Shown piece after piece: positions 16,604-25,901 of a stretch of 36,934 nucleotides of DNA. Numbering within the stretch: the stretch's first letter is position 1; each line of letters begins with the position of its first letter. The notes below the pieces were generated by a model. It did no database searches. It saw nothing but the letters and a program-made list of their open reading frames with translations, and was not told the origin of the DNA. The position numbers and the translations under genes are program-made. The DNA comes from Gammaproteobacteria bacterium (GTDB lineage: Bacteria > Pseudomonadota > Gammaproteobacteria > Pseudomonadales > Azotimanducaceae). Location: positions 45,041-81,974 of the forward strand of contig JAPPND010000023.1 in the NCBI GenBank assembly GCA_028818795.1. The letters run 5' to 3'.

Positions 16604-17515
16604 CTATTCGCCCCATACGCTGTCGGACCGCTTGGTATCGAAGGCGTCGATGTCGGCCAGACCAAGAAGGTCATCGGCCAGCGCACGGGGTCCGGCAACG
16701 ATCGACACTGGCTTGTTCTGCGGCATTGCAACGCACCAGCGACGATCTTCTGGCCAAAAGACCGTCGGCGGATGGTAGTGAGCCTTAATCGGGCCGAACC
16801 CGGACAGCCAACTCTCTATCTCAAGGAGGCGGCATCGGTAGAGCAAGACTTGACCCGAGGACCTGTGGGCCCTTGTATCCGCGATCAATCGCCGCAAGCG
16901 CCAAGCCTTGTATCGCGCCCGCCAGACGTGTACCGTTGGCTCGACGTGCCTCGCCTTGTCGTTCGCTCCCGGGGGCGTTTCCCGGGATTCGGCCCCGTAC
17001 ATGACCATTCTGCCCAAGGCCGGAAGTTGGACTCTCCAAAAACCGCAGAAGCATGGCACATCCTCCGGTGTGTGTTTGTGCAGGACACCGACCAGCGGAC
17101 GAATCAGCGCCGGCGCACCCATCGCCGAGTCGATTGGTGGATCGAGACGCGACCAGATGTTGGACGCGTGTTGGAGGCGTGCCGCCTCGGAGCGGCGCAC
17201 TGGTTTGTACCATTTTCCGGTGTCGGCAACGGAATCTGGGGGGTCGTAGAAGGCCCCATCCGTGCTTGGTGACACATCAAGCCAATAGGGATGGGGGAGA
17301 CGCACGTAAGCGCCGTATCCAGCCGGCATGATCTCTCCCACGCTGTTCGGCGAGCCTCTCAAGGCGTCCACGAACCAGCTGCCCACGGCGTACTCGACCG
17401 GAGTGAAACCGGGTGGAGCTTCCCCGGCATTGCCGGGTTCGTAGTCGTGGGGGAAGCGCGGCTGCTCTCCACCGTGGCTCGTTGCGGCGGCAGTGGTGTC
17501 GTCACGCGGAGGCAT
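16604..17515 (-). CDS. Hypothetical protein
   Basis: About 303 residues from ATG 17515; a GTG two codons earlier is also possible and neither has a clear Shine-Dalgarno. The N-terminus is hydrophilic, with no signal peptide. Features: GSWFVDALRGSPNSVGEI and YGAYVRLPHPYWLDV early, a central HKHTPEDVPCFCGFW with a Cys-x-Cys, a basic Trp/Arg stretch (WRARYKAWRLRRLI), and a late VFWPEDRRWCVAMPQNKP strand segment. The conserved-looking motifs and clean frame argue for a real cytoplasmic protein. It converges on the Trp-rich secreted gene with 113 bases between. I do not recognise the family. Confidence 0.66.
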   Translation of the reverse strand: MPPRDDTTAAATSHGGEQPRFPHDYEPGNAGEAPPGFTPVEYAVGSWFVDALRGSPNSVGEIMPAGYGAYVRLPHPYWLDVSPSTDGAFYDPPDSVADTGKWYKPVRRSEAARLQHASNIWSRLDPPIDSAMGAPALIRPLVGVLHKHTPEDVPCFCGFWRVQLPALGRMVMYGAESRETPPGANDKARHVEPTVHVWRARYKAWRLRRLIADTRAHRSSGQVLLYRCRLLEIESWLSGFGPIKAHYHPPTVFWPEDRRWCVAMPQNKPVSIVAGPRALADDLLGLADIDAFDTKRSDSVWGE

Positions 17516-17820
17516 ACCCACGGAGTGTGCCGCAAGCGCGACAAGGTTGCGAGGTTCCCGTTCGGTCCCCCGTCACGAGACAACGGCCAAGATGCAGGGC
17601 ACCACAAGCAGATCATACGATTTGCACTCAGTCGTGAGACAGGCTGGACACCAGCCCATGCAATGCCGGGGCAGCCTTGGAACGAACTTTGTACTCGCCT
17701 GCATCGCATCGGACCGCTATGCCGACACGGGGGCACGGTCGGTCCCCTACGTGACGTGACCTTGTTCGCTGCATGTGGACGCCACCGCCACGGTGCGGGA
17801 CCTCGGATGAGACGACGCCA
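17516..17820. other. Intergenic region between divergent genes
   Basis: About 305 bases between the hypothetical gene and the large lipoprotein gene. No convincing open frame, RNA gene or strong hairpin was seen. It must hold the promoters of both neighbours, but I could not pick a pair of boxes with confidence. Confidence 0.5.
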
Positions 17821-20800
17821 ATGCGAGCCGCTGCGGGCTGCGTAGGCATCGTTCTCGCGCTCGCCGTCGCCGGGTGCGGCGGCGGTGGAGGTCCTGCACC
17901 CCCTCCGCCGCCCGAACCGCCCACGCCGCCCGTGTCCGAAACCGGCATTCGATTCACCCGGGTACTCGATGCGGGACTCGACCGGGCGTTCGTGACGCGC
18001 TTTGTGAGCATCAAGGGCCCTGAGCGGTTCAGCAACGGCATCGCCGCAGCGGACTACGACGCCGACGGCGACGTCGACTTGTACATCGTGGGCGGCCGGA
18101 CGCAGCCCAACCACCTCTACCAGAACCAAGGAGGCGGAACGTTCATCGAGGTGGGCGGCGACGTCGGCTTGAACGTCAGCCACTGGGGCAGCGGCCCCGT
18201 GTTCGGGGATGTGGACGGCGACGGCGATCTGGACCTGTTCATCGGCTCCGGTGACGGCGACCCCGTCTACCTGTTCGAGAACCGGCTGAACGCTGCCGAC
18301 GAACCCACTGGCGTCTTCGTCGACCGGACGGCCGACTCCGGGATCACCATCACCACCGACAACACCGTGTCCGCCGCATTCCACGACTACGACCGCGACG
18401 GCTACCTGGATCTCTTCCTGGCCCATTGGGGGGCATTCCGCGAACGCGGGGCCGACACCGAGACCGTGTGGCGCAACAACGGCGACTTCACGTTCACCAG
18501 CACCAGTGTCGAGACGGGTATCGCCGATGCCATCGTCGCGGCCGGCCAGGACTGGTCCTTCACCCCGAACCTCTCCGATATCGACGGCGATGGGGACGGC
18601 GACCTCCTGATGGTTTCCGATGGGAACAACAGCGAGGTTCTGATCAACAACGGCGACGGCACGTTCACGAGGGCGACGGACTCCGCCGTCATCGATGACC
18701 AAGCGGGCATGGGGGCCGCCGTCGGCGACTACGACAACGACGGCGACATGGACTGGTTCGTCACATCCATCTACAACCTCGACGTGGGCGGCCAGCACTT
18801 CGGCAACCGGCTCTACCGCAACGACGGCACGGGAGTCTTCACCGATGTCACGACCGAGGCCCAGGTCGAGGACGGGGGTTGGGGATGGGGCAGCTGCTTC
18901 GCGGACTTCGACAACGATGGCCATCTCGACATCTTCCATGTCAACGGCTGGCACCACGAACTCAACAAGGACTTCACCATCGACCAGATCCGGTTTTTCC
19001 ATTCCCGGGGCAACGGCGTCTTCGACGAACGCGCCGAGGAGGTCGGCCTCGTCACCAAGAGCCAAGGCCGCGGTGTCGCCTGCTTCGACGCCGAACGCGA
19101 CGGCGACATCGACATCGTCATCGTGAACAACAGTTCCGATCACGTCGTCTACTACCGCAACGACACCGACACGACCAACCGCTACCTCGGAATCGAACTC
19201 GCCGCGGACGGCACCAATCCCCACGGGGTCGGCGCCAAGATCACCGTTTCCACACCCCAGGAAGAGCAGTTGCGCGAGTTGCGCGCCGGCAGCAACTACG
19301 TCTCGCAGAACCCCCTGGAGGTCCACTACGGACTCGGCAACGCCCGTTTTGCGGACGTCGTCGTCGACTGGCCCGATGGAACGACCAACCGACTGCGCGC
19401 GGTCGAGGCCGACCAGCTACTCACCGTGACCCAGGGCCGGGACGTGGTGCTGCGCCTGAACGTGGTGCAAGGCGACGGGGATGGCATCTATGCCGAGGGC
19501 GACGAGATCGCGATCGAGGCCGCTGCACCGGTGCACAACTACCACTTCAGCCACTGGACGAGCAGCGAGGGCGGCAGCTTCGCCGACCGCTTCGCCGCGT
19601 CGACGGTGTTCACCATGCCCGGGAATTCCACGACCCTGATCGCCAACTACCTGCCGGGTGTCGCGTTGGACGAGGACGTGTCGGTGGCACGGCGCTGGAA
19701 CGAGGTGCTGCTGCAGTCGATTCGCAACGACTGGGCACGACCCACCGTCCACGCCCGCAACCTGTTCCACACCTCTGCGGCCATGTACGACATATGGGCG
19801 GCCTACTCGGACACGGCGACGCCGTGGCTACTCGGCCGTACCCGCGCCGGGTCGTCCTGCGAGTACTCGACCCTCGAAGCGCCGGACGATGTGGACGCGG
19901 CCCGCGAGGAAGCCATCAGCTACGCGGTCTACCGGATCATCTTCCAGCGCTTTCGGCGCTCGCCCGGCGTGGGCCGCATTCGCCGCGACATCAATACGCT
20001 GATGGGGGCGCTGGGCTACGACCCGGCGATCGACTCCACCGACTACGCCTCCGGTTCGGCGGCGGCCCTCGGCAACCACATCGCGCGCTGCTACCTCGAC
20101 TTCGGCCTGCTGGACGGTGCCAACGAGGAAAACGACTACGTGAACACGGTCTACGAACCGGTCAATCCCGGCCTGGAACCCCATCTGCCCGGCAACCCGA
20201 ACATCGTCGATCTGAACCGCTGGCAGCCGCTGTCGCTGGAGACCTTCATCGACCAGGCAGGCAACCCGGCCCAGTCCGAACCGGAGTTCCTGAGTCCCGA
20301 ATGGGGCATCGTCGTGCCCTTTGCGCTCGCCGAAAACGACGTGACGATCTACGAGCGCGACGGATTCGACTACTGGGTCTACCACGACCCCGGTATGCCG
20401 CCCACCATCGACGGCACGCTGTCCGACAGCTACAAGTGGGGTTTCTCGCTGGTTTCCATCTGGTCGGCGCACTTGAGTCCGGACGACGGCGTTACGATGG
20501 ACATCTCCCCGGCTAGCCTCGGCAACGTCGACGACTATCCGCGGAACTTCGAGGACTACCCCGATTTCTACAACACACTCCAGGGCGGCGACCCGGGTAC
20601 CGGCTACGACACCAATCCGGTCACCGGCGCACCCTACGCCCCGCAGGTCGTCCCGCGCGGCGACTACAGCCGGGTGCTCGCCGAGTTCTGGGCCGACGGA
20701 CCGGACTCGGAGACGCCGCCGGGCCATTGGTTCACGATACTCAACGAGGTCAACGACCACGAACTCCTGGTGCGCCGCTACCGGGGCACGGGCCCGGACC

Positions 20801-21525
20801 TCGGCCACCTGGAGTGGGACATCAAGGCGTACTTCACGCTGGGCGGCGCCATGCACGACGCCGCCATCACCGCCTGGGGGATCAAGGGCTGGTACGACTA
20901 CATCCGACCGATCTCCGCCATCCGCGCGATGGCCGACCGGGGGCAGAGTTCCGATTCCGAACGCGCCGCGTATGACGTCGACGGGATTCCGCTCGAGGAC
21001 GGCTACGTCGAACTCGTGGCTGCCGACGACGACTTGGCCGGCGAAGACGGCGAGCATGTCGACAAGATCAAGCTCTTGGCCTGGCGGGGTCCGGACTTCA
21101 TCGACGATCCGGAAACGGACCAGGCGGGCGTCGACTGGATCCTCGCCGAGAACTGGTGGCCCTACCAGCGACCAACGTTCGTTACCCCGCCCTTTGCGGG
21201 CTACATCTCGGGACACTCGACGTACTCGCGGGCGGCCGCCGAAGTGATGACGGCGCTCACCGGCAGCGAGTATTTTCCCGGCGGCATGAGCGGCTTCGAG
21301 ATCCGCGCCAACGAGTTCCTGGTCTTCGAGGAAGGCCCCTCGGTGGACATGACCCTGCAGTGGGCCACGTACCAGGACGCCTCCGACCAGACCAGCCTGT
21401 CCCGGATCTGGGGCGGCATCCATCCGCCCGCCGACGACATTCCGGGACGGCTGATCGGCATCGAAGTGGGCCAAGACGCATTCGCATTGGCAGAGTCTTA
21501 TTTCGACGGCACGGCGCAGCCATAA
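17821..21525 (+). CDS. Lipoprotein fusing FG-GAP/ASPIC-UnbV repeats to a vanadium haloperoxidase/PAP2 domain
   Basis: ATG 17821 gives 1234 residues and a lipoprotein signal ending LAVAGC, followed by Gly- and Pro-rich linkers. Residues about 45-430 hold seven FG-GAP (VCBS) blades with calcium loops such as DYDADGDVDLYI and DVDGDGDLDLFI. An ASPIC/UnbV domain follows (GVGAKITV ... VVVDWPDGTTNRL), then a small beta repeat (FSHWTSSEGG). The C-terminal 600 residues are a vanadium-dependent haloperoxidase-type domain with all three active-site motifs: KGWYDYIRP (1022-1030, K-x6-R-P), SGH (1130-1132) and SRIWGGIHPPADD (1194-1206, S-R-x5-H-x3-D, with the catalytic His at 1201). It should bind vanadate or hydrolyse phosphoesters at the cell surface. 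Haloperoxidase and phosphatase cannot be told apart from motifs alone. Confidence 0.9.
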   Translation: MRAAAGCVGIVLALAVAGCGGGGGPAPPPPPEPPTPPVSETGIRFTRVLDAGLDRAFVTRFVSIKGPERFSNGIAAADYDADGDVDLYIVGGRTQPNHLYQNQGGGTFIEVGGDVGLNVSHWGSGPVFGDVDGDGDLDLFIGSGDGDPVYLFENRLNAADEPTGVFVDRTADSGITITTDNTVSAAFHDYDRDGYLDLFLAHWGAFRERGADTETVWRNNGDFTFTSTSVETGIADAIVAAGQDWSFTPNLSDIDGDGDGDLLMVSDGNNSEVLINNGDGTFTRATDSAVIDDQAGMGAAVGDYDNDGDMDWFVTSIYNLDVGGQHFGNRLYRNDGTGVFTDVTTEAQVEDGGWGWGSCFADFDNDGHLDIFHVNGWHHELNKDFTIDQIRFFHSRGNGVFDERAEEVGLVTKSQGRGVACFDAERDGDIDIVIVNNSSDHVVYYRNDTDTTNRYLGIELAADGTNPHGVGAKITVSTPQEEQLRELRAGSNYVSQNPLEVHYGLGNARFADVVVDWPDGTTNRLRAVEADQLLTVTQGRDVVLRLNVVQGDGDGIYAEGDEIAIEAAAPVHNYHFSHWTSSEGGSFADRFAASTVFTMPGNSTTLIANYLPGVALDEDVSVARRWNEVLLQSIRNDWARPTVHARNLFHTSAAMYDIWAAYSDTATPWLLGRTRAGSSCEYSTLEAPDDVDAAREEAISYAVYRIIFQRFRRSPGVGRIRRDINTLMGALGYDPAIDSTDYASGSAAALGNHIARCYLDFGLLDGANEENDYVNTVYEPVNPGLEPHLPGNPNIVDLNRWQPLSLETFIDQAGNPAQSEPEFLSPEWGIVVPFALAENDVTIYERDGFDYWVYHDPGMPPTIDGTLSDSYKWGFSLVSIWSAHLSPDDGVTMDISPASLGNVDDYPRNFEDYPDFYNTLQGGDPGTGYDTNPVTGAPYAPQVVPRGDYSRVLAEFWADGPDSETPPGHWFTILNEVNDHELLVRRYRGTGPDLGHLEWDIKAYFTLGGAMHDAAITAWGIKGWYDYIRPISAIRAMADRGQSSDSERAAYDVDGIPLEDGYVELVAADDDLAGEDGEHVDKIKLLAWRGPDFIDDPETDQAGVDWILAENWWPYQRPTFVTPPFAGYISGHSTYSRAAAEVMTALTGSEYFPGGMSGFEIRANEFLVFEEGPSVDMTLQWATYQDASDQTSLSRIWGGIHPPADDIPGRLIGIEVGQDAFALAESYFDGTAQP

Positions 21526-21567
21526 TCTGCTGGCACCGTTTCATATCCCGCGTACCGGGCCAACGCA

Positions 21568-21810
21568 ATGCGCACGACCATCTCGCTTCCGGATGAACTG
21601 GCGGAACTCGCCAGGGTTGAGGCACGGCGCCGGGGAATCAGTTTCTCGGCCATGGTTCGCGAATCGTTGGAGAACGAGCTCCGCAAGCGAACGAAGCTTC
21701 CTTGGCAAGGCATCGTGAGCGACCCAGAGCTTGCCGGGAGCGCATTTGACCAGGCACTGGCCGAAGGTTGGGCCGAAGCCATTGAGTCAATCGTCGACTC
21801 CGGCCCGTGA
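21568..21810 (+). CDS. Ribbon-helix-helix (CopG/Arc-type) DNA-binding protein
   Basis: An 80-residue protein. Residues 1-45 are a ribbon-helix-helix domain: the strand RTTISLPDELAELA, then helix VEARRRGIS and helix SFSAMVRESLENEL. The C-terminal tail (LPWQGIVSDPELAG ...) resembles tails that bind a toxin in VapB-type antitoxins. However, no toxin gene is adjacent: its stop overlaps the GTG of a membrane hydroxylase gene (GTGA, 21807-21810). It is therefore more likely an orphan antitoxin or a local autoregulator of this operon. It lies 42 bases after the haloperoxidase gene, so the two may share a transcript. Confidence 0.82.
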   Translation: MRTTISLPDELAELARVEARRRGISFSAMVRESLENELRKRTKLPWQGIVSDPELAGSAFDQALAEGWAEAIESIVDSGP

Positions 21811-22694
21811 TTAGCCAAACCCCGGCCGCCCGTCTCGTCGCGCGGATCTCCTACCCGGGTGTGCTGGCCATCGCGTTCGCCGTCTTCGCAGCGATGGTCA
21901 GCGGGGGAGTGCACGTCACTGTCGCTTCGTACATCGCCGGACTCGCGGGTGCCGCGCTCGTGACGCTGCACGAGTTCAAGTTCCCGTACCGCCGCCAATG
22001 GCACCCGGCGATGGCCGACGCGCGCGCCGACCTAGTGTTCATGCTCGTCGTGCAGGTCGGCCTCCCCTACCTGCTGTCGATCACCCTGGTGATCTTCCTT
22101 GCCGAGCAGCTCCGCACAACGGGCATGGCGATACAGGGCATCTGGCCACACGAACTCCCGGTGGCCGCGCAAGCCGCGCTGATGCTCCTCGCGGCCGACT
22201 TTCCCCGCTACTGGCTGCATCGGGCGTTCCACAAGTTCGAGTTCATGTGGCGCTACCACGCCGTGCACCATTCGCCGCACCGCCTGTACTGGCTGAACGT
22301 GGGCCGCTTCCATCCCATCGAAAAGGCTGTCCAGTTCGCCGTCGACACGCTGCCGTTTGCGCTGCTCGGCGTCTCGACCGAGGTTCTCGCCGCCTACTTC
22401 GTCTTCTACGCGGTCAACGGCTTCTTCCAGCATTCGAATTGCGACGTGCGATTAGGACCGCTCAACTACCTGGTCAGCGGTCCCGAACTGCACAGATGGC
22501 ACCACTCGGAGTTCGCCGAGGAGTCGGACACCAACTTCGGCAACAACCTGATCATATGGGACCTGGTTTTCGGCACGCGATTCCTCCCGGCCGACCGCGA
22601 GGTCGGACGCCTGGGGCTCGTCAACCGCGACTACCCCTTGGGATTCCTCGCCCAGATGACCACGCCGTTCGTGCCCGGTCTCGACAAGCGCTGA
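21807..22694 (+). CDS. Sterol desaturase / fatty acid hydroxylase superfamily membrane enzyme
   Basis: A 295-residue integral membrane di-iron enzyme. Four to five hydrophobic helices (about 13-60, 75-100, 115-135, 185-210) surround the three histidine boxes: WLHRAFH (about 137-143), YHAVHH (about 150-155) and HRWHH (about 229-233). Such enzymes hydroxylate or desaturate sterols, fatty acids or carotenoids, or cleave alkylglycerol ethers, using O2. The start is GTG 21807, overlapping the ribbon-helix-helix stop; its own stop overlaps the next ATG as TGATG (22692-22696). The operon context with a GH3 enzyme suggests a lipid or terpenoid acid substrate. Confidence 0.92.
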   Translation: MISQTPAARLVARISYPGVLAIAFAVFAAMVSGGVHVTVASYIAGLAGAALVTLHEFKFPYRRQWHPAMADARADLVFMLVVQVGLPYLLSITLVIFLAEQLRTTGMAIQGIWPHELPVAAQAALMLLAADFPRYWLHRAFHKFEFMWRYHAVHHSPHRLYWLNVGRFHPIEKAVQFAVDTLPFALLGVSTEVLAAYFVFYAVNGFFQHSNCDVRLGPLNYLVSGPELHRWHHSEFAEESDTNFGNNLIIWDLVFGTRFLPADREVGRLGLVNRDYPLGFLAQMTTPFVPGLDKR

Positions 22695-24346
22695 TGGCCC
22701 CGAAGGCCCGACACCTCATCGCCAGGGCGGGACTGGCCGCGATGCACGGCCATCGTTTCCGTCGGCTGGACGCCCAAGCGAAGTCGCCGGCAGCCGCACA
22801 GCAGAAGGTCCTCTCGGAAATACTCGCGGCGAACGCGGACACCGCCTTCGGCAAACGCCACCGGTTCGCCTCGATCCGGACCGCTGTCGACTACCGCCGC
22901 GCCGTACCCGTGCAATCCTACGAGGATCTTCGCGCCGACATCGAAGCGCAGGAGTTGACCGGCGAAGCCCGTTTGACTCGCGAGCAACCCGTCTACTACA
23001 ACCGGACCAGCGGTACCGTCGCCGCGCCCAAGAACATCCCGGTGACGGCAAGCGGATTGAAGCGGATCCGCGGCAACCAGCAGCTGGCGGCGTACTCGTT
23101 CTCCGGGTGGCCCGGGCTCTTCGGCGGCAAGATGTTCGCGGTCACCGGCGCGGCCGTGGAAGGCCATATGCCCGGCGGCACGCCCTACGGGTCCGCTTCG
23201 GGCCTCTTGTACCAGAACCAACCCAAGCTGCTCCGAGCCCGCTACGTATTGCCGGCGGAACTGACGGCTATCGCAGACTACGAGGACCGCTACCTGTCGA
23301 TGGCCGTATTCGGCGTTTCCGAGCCCCGCGTCACGGTCGCCGCCATGCCGAACTCCTCGACGCTGCTTCGGCTGCTCGACATCGTGAACCGGCGCGCCGA
23401 GGAACTGCTGCGCCTCGTTGCCGACGGTCGACTGCCCGTTGGCGTGCCGGCCGAGACCGGCGCTTCCCTTGCACCCCAACCGAGTCGGGCAGCGGAACTG
23501 GGACGCCGACTCGAGACCACGGGCAAACTCACCTACGCCGACATCTGGTCCGGGCTAGTCGGCTTGGTTACCTGGACGGGCGGCAGCTGCGGCGCGGCCA
23601 TCCGCAACCTGGTTCCAACGTTGACCGCGCCCTGCGCCATCATCGAGTTGGGTTACGTGGCGAGCGAGGTTCACGGGACGGTCAACGTCGATCCACGACG
23701 AAACCTTTGCCTGCCGACCCTCGACCACACGTTCCTCGAGTTCGCGCCCCGCGCGGATTGGGAGGCGAACTCCCATAGGGAGTTCGTGGGTCTCGCCGAC
23801 CTGGAGGAAGGCGAGGACTACTACGTGGTCGTCACGACCGCCGACGGGCTGTACCGCTACGACATGAACGACATCGTGAGGGTGAACGGTCGCGTCCACG
23901 CCACGCCCACCCTGGAGTTCCTGCAGAAAGGCAAGGGCGTCACCAGCATCACGGGCGAGAAACTCCACGAGGTGCAGGTGCTCAATGCCGTTGGCGAGGC
24001 GCTCGGGAAGGTCAACGTCGAGGCGGAGTTCTTCATCGTGCTGGCGGACCCGGCGACCGCCAGCTACACGCTCTACCTCGAACCGCGCGGGCACTTGGCG
24101 CCTGTCCCGCGCCTCGCCCCGCTGATCGACGAGGCGCTGCGTAGCGGCAACATCGAGTACGACGGCAAGCGCGCCAGCGGGCGGCTCGGCGAACTGCGGA
24201 TGCGTTGGCTGAAGCGCGGGGCCGGCGATGCGTTCCGGGAGCACCGCGTCGCCGGCGGCCAGCGCGACACGCAGTTCAAGTACCTGCACCTCCAACTCGC
24301 CGAGGAGTGCGGGTTCGACTTCGAACCGTTCCACCGGCCGGAGTGA
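22694..24346 (+). CDS. GH3-family acyl-acid amido synthetase
   Basis: 550 residues from ATG 22694, coupled by a one-base overlap to the hydroxylase gene. All three adenylate-forming motifs of the GH3 family are visible: TSGTVAAPKNIPVT (105-118, phosphate loop), ELGYVASEVHG (YxxSE type, near 320) and LYRYDMNDIVRV (near 395). The N-terminal region (AFGKRHRFASI ... YRRAVPVQSYEDLR) is also typical. In plants GH3 proteins activate jasmonate, auxin or benzoates with ATP and join them to amino acids; bacterial members are little studied. The C-terminal cap domain (KVNVEAEFFIVL onwards) should choose the amine. Length matches the family (500-600). It acts in the cytoplasm; the acid substrate is unknown, but the preceding hydroxylase may make it. 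Confidence 0.92.
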   Translation: MAPKARHLIARAGLAAMHGHRFRRLDAQAKSPAAAQQKVLSEILAANADTAFGKRHRFASIRTAVDYRRAVPVQSYEDLRADIEAQELTGEARLTREQPVYYNRTSGTVAAPKNIPVTASGLKRIRGNQQLAAYSFSGWPGLFGGKMFAVTGAAVEGHMPGGTPYGSASGLLYQNQPKLLRARYVLPAELTAIADYEDRYLSMAVFGVSEPRVTVAAMPNSSTLLRLLDIVNRRAEELLRLVADGRLPVGVPAETGASLAPQPSRAAELGRRLETTGKLTYADIWSGLVGLVTWTGGSCGAAIRNLVPTLTAPCAIIELGYVASEVHGTVNVDPRRNLCLPTLDHTFLEFAPRADWEANSHREFVGLADLEEGEDYYVVVTTADGLYRYDMNDIVRVNGRVHATPTLEFLQKGKGVTSITGEKLHEVQVLNAVGEALGKVNVEAEFFIVLADPATASYTLYLEPRGHLAPVPRLAPLIDEALRSGNIEYDGKRASGRLGELRMRWLKRGAGDAFREHRVAGGQRDTQFKYLHLQLAEECGFDFEPFHRPE

Positions 24347-24351
24347 ACGGG

Positions 24352-25461
24352 ATGCGGATCGTTCGAATCTCCGTGTTCAAGTTTCCCGTGCCTTTCAAGG
24401 TCGTGTTCCGACACGCGTCGGCAAGCCGCGACCGTGCGGAGAACCTGATCGTCGCCGCTTACGCGAACGACGGCACTGTCGGCTACGGCGAGGGCTGCCC
24501 CCGCGACTACGTGACCGGCGAAACGACCGCCAGCGGTCTCGACTTCATTCGCCGCCACGCGGAATCGCTCGTCGCCGACGTGGCCGATCTGGCGGGTCTG
24601 CGCACGTGGATCGTCGACCACACCGACGACATCGACCGGAACCCGGCGGCGTTCTGCGCCGTGGAAACCGCGTTGCTCGATCTGTTCGGCCGGGTGTCTG
24701 GCAAATGCATCGAGGAACTCGTTGAAATACCGCGACCCGAGACCGCCTTCAAGTACTCGGCCGTACTCGGAAACGCCCCGCACCTCGCCTATCTCTGGCA
24801 GCTTCGCCGCTACCGCCAGCGCGGATTCGACGACTTCAAGGTCAAGCTCTCCGGCGACGCCCGACGCGATGGCCGAAAACTCGGGGCATTGGAAACCGCC
24901 GAGCGCGTCCGACTCGATGCCAACAACCTGTGGACGTCCCCCGACGACTGTGTGCGTCATTTGGCCCGCCTCCCCCGCAAGGTGTTCGCCATCGAGGAGC
25001 CCTTGGAGGCCGGCGACTTGGAGGGGTTTCGTGCAGTCGGCGAGGCGACCGATGCCCGTATCGTGCTCGACGAGAGCCTTGTCAGGATCGGGCAACTAGA
25101 GACGCTTACCGATCCTGATCGCTGGATCGCCAACATCCGCGTGTCGAAGATGGGCGGGATTCTTCGATCCATGGCGCTCGCACGCCAAGCTTCACGACTC
25201 GGCGTCGGCATCATCGTCGGCTGCCAGGTGGGCGAAACCAGCCTGCTCACCCGGGCCGCATTGCCGGTTATGCAGGCAGTCGGCGAAGACCTGATCGCCG
25301 CCGAAGGCGCTTTCGGCACCTACCTTCTGCGACGAGACCTGACCACACCCTGCCTGATGTTCGGTCACGCGGGTCGGCTAGCCACGGACCAGGTACCCGA
25401 AGGACTCGGTTTCGGGTTGACGGTTTCGCACAACCAACTTGAGCTTCTGGAAGAGCCATGA
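24352..25461 (+). CDS. Enolase-superfamily enzyme, muconate lactonizing / dipeptide epimerase type
   Basis: 369 residues from ATG 24352, which has GGAG nine bases upstream; a GTG at 24343 overlapping the GH3 stop (GTGA) is also possible. The N-terminal capping domain is followed by the barrel with the KxK base (Lys163, Lys165 in FKVKLSGD), metal ligands Asp189 (RLDANN), Glu215 (IEEPL) and Asp240 (LDES), and the second base Lys266 in SKMGG. This two-lysine layout defines the muconate lactonizing subgroup, which includes dipeptide epimerases, o-succinylbenzoate synthases and N-acyl amino acid racemases. Next to a GH3 amino-acid conjugating enzyme, epimerising or racemising an N-acyl amino acid or dipeptide is the attractive guess. 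Its stop overlaps the next ATG (ATGA). Confidence 0.9.
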   Translation: MRIVRISVFKFPVPFKVVFRHASASRDRAENLIVAAYANDGTVGYGEGCPRDYVTGETTASGLDFIRRHAESLVADVADLAGLRTWIVDHTDDIDRNPAAFCAVETALLDLFGRVSGKCIEELVEIPRPETAFKYSAVLGNAPHLAYLWQLRRYRQRGFDDFKVKLSGDARRDGRKLGALETAERVRLDANNLWTSPDDCVRHLARLPRKVFAIEEPLEAGDLEGFRAVGEATDARIVLDESLVRIGQLETLTDPDRWIANIRVSKMGGILRSMALARQASRLGVGIIVGCQVGETSLLTRAALPVMQAVGEDLIAAEGAFGTYLLRRDLTTPCLMFGHAGRLATDQVPEGLGFGLTVSHNQLELLEEP

Positions 25462-25901
25462 ACCGCGTCTATGCAGCCGCAATCGCCCTCCTCGGGATGG
25501 CCTTCTTCAGCCGTGTTGTGGGTCACATCATTCAAATCACGATGCCGGTGGCGTTTCTGCCGCCGCTCGAGAGCTTCAAAGGCAGCGAACTCCCTGATCC
25601 GGTCCTGATCGCCGCGCAGATCGTCATTCTGATTCTGTTCGTCGTGGTGGTGAGGCGGATGGCTGGGGGCCGTAGGGTCATCGCCTTGCGATGGACCTAC
25701 CCGGCAATTGCGCTCGGCGTGATTTACTTCCTCGTGATGGCCGTGCGACTCGTGCTCGGCCTCACGATCCTCGCCGACGACAAGTGGTTTGCCGCACCGA
25801 TCCCGGCGAGTTTCCACCTGGTCCTCGCCAGCGCGGTGATCCTGATCGGTGCCTACGACCGCACGCGCGTGGCGCGCAGGTCGGCGGCCCACTCGCCATG
25901 A
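25458..25901 (+). CDS. Four-helix integral membrane protein, unknown function
   Basis: A 147-residue protein with four hydrophobic segments (about 5-35, 48-68, 78-105 and 118-137), the second being IVILILFVVVV. It has short loops and a basic C-terminus (RTRVARRSAA). Both ends overlap neighbours by ATGA (25458-25461 and 25898-25901), so it is translated together with the enolase-type and YcaQ-type genes. No catalytic motif is visible and no family is recognised. A role as a transporter subunit or anchor for the pathway is only a guess. Confidence 0.8.
   Translation: MNRVYAAAIALLGMAFFSRVVGHIIQITMPVAFLPPLESFKGSELPDPVLIAAQIVILILFVVVVRRMAGGRRVIALRWTYPAIALGVIYFLVMAVRLVLGLTILADDKWFAAPIPASFHLVLASAVILIGAYDRTRVARRSAAHSP

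Noticed and set aside
17359-19326. 655-codon minus-strand frame rich in Val, Asp and Gly
   Set aside because: It mirrors the repeated GAC-GGC calcium loops of the FG-GAP gene on the plus strand. The repetition comes from that gene.
19828-21474. 548-codon minus-strand frame
   Set aside because: Antisense shadow of the haloperoxidase domain, which has all its catalytic motifs on the plus strand.
21568-22694. Toxin-antitoxin module
   Set aside because: Only an antitoxin-like ribbon-helix-helix protein is present; the overlapping partner is a membrane hydroxylase, not a PIN, RelE or other toxin.
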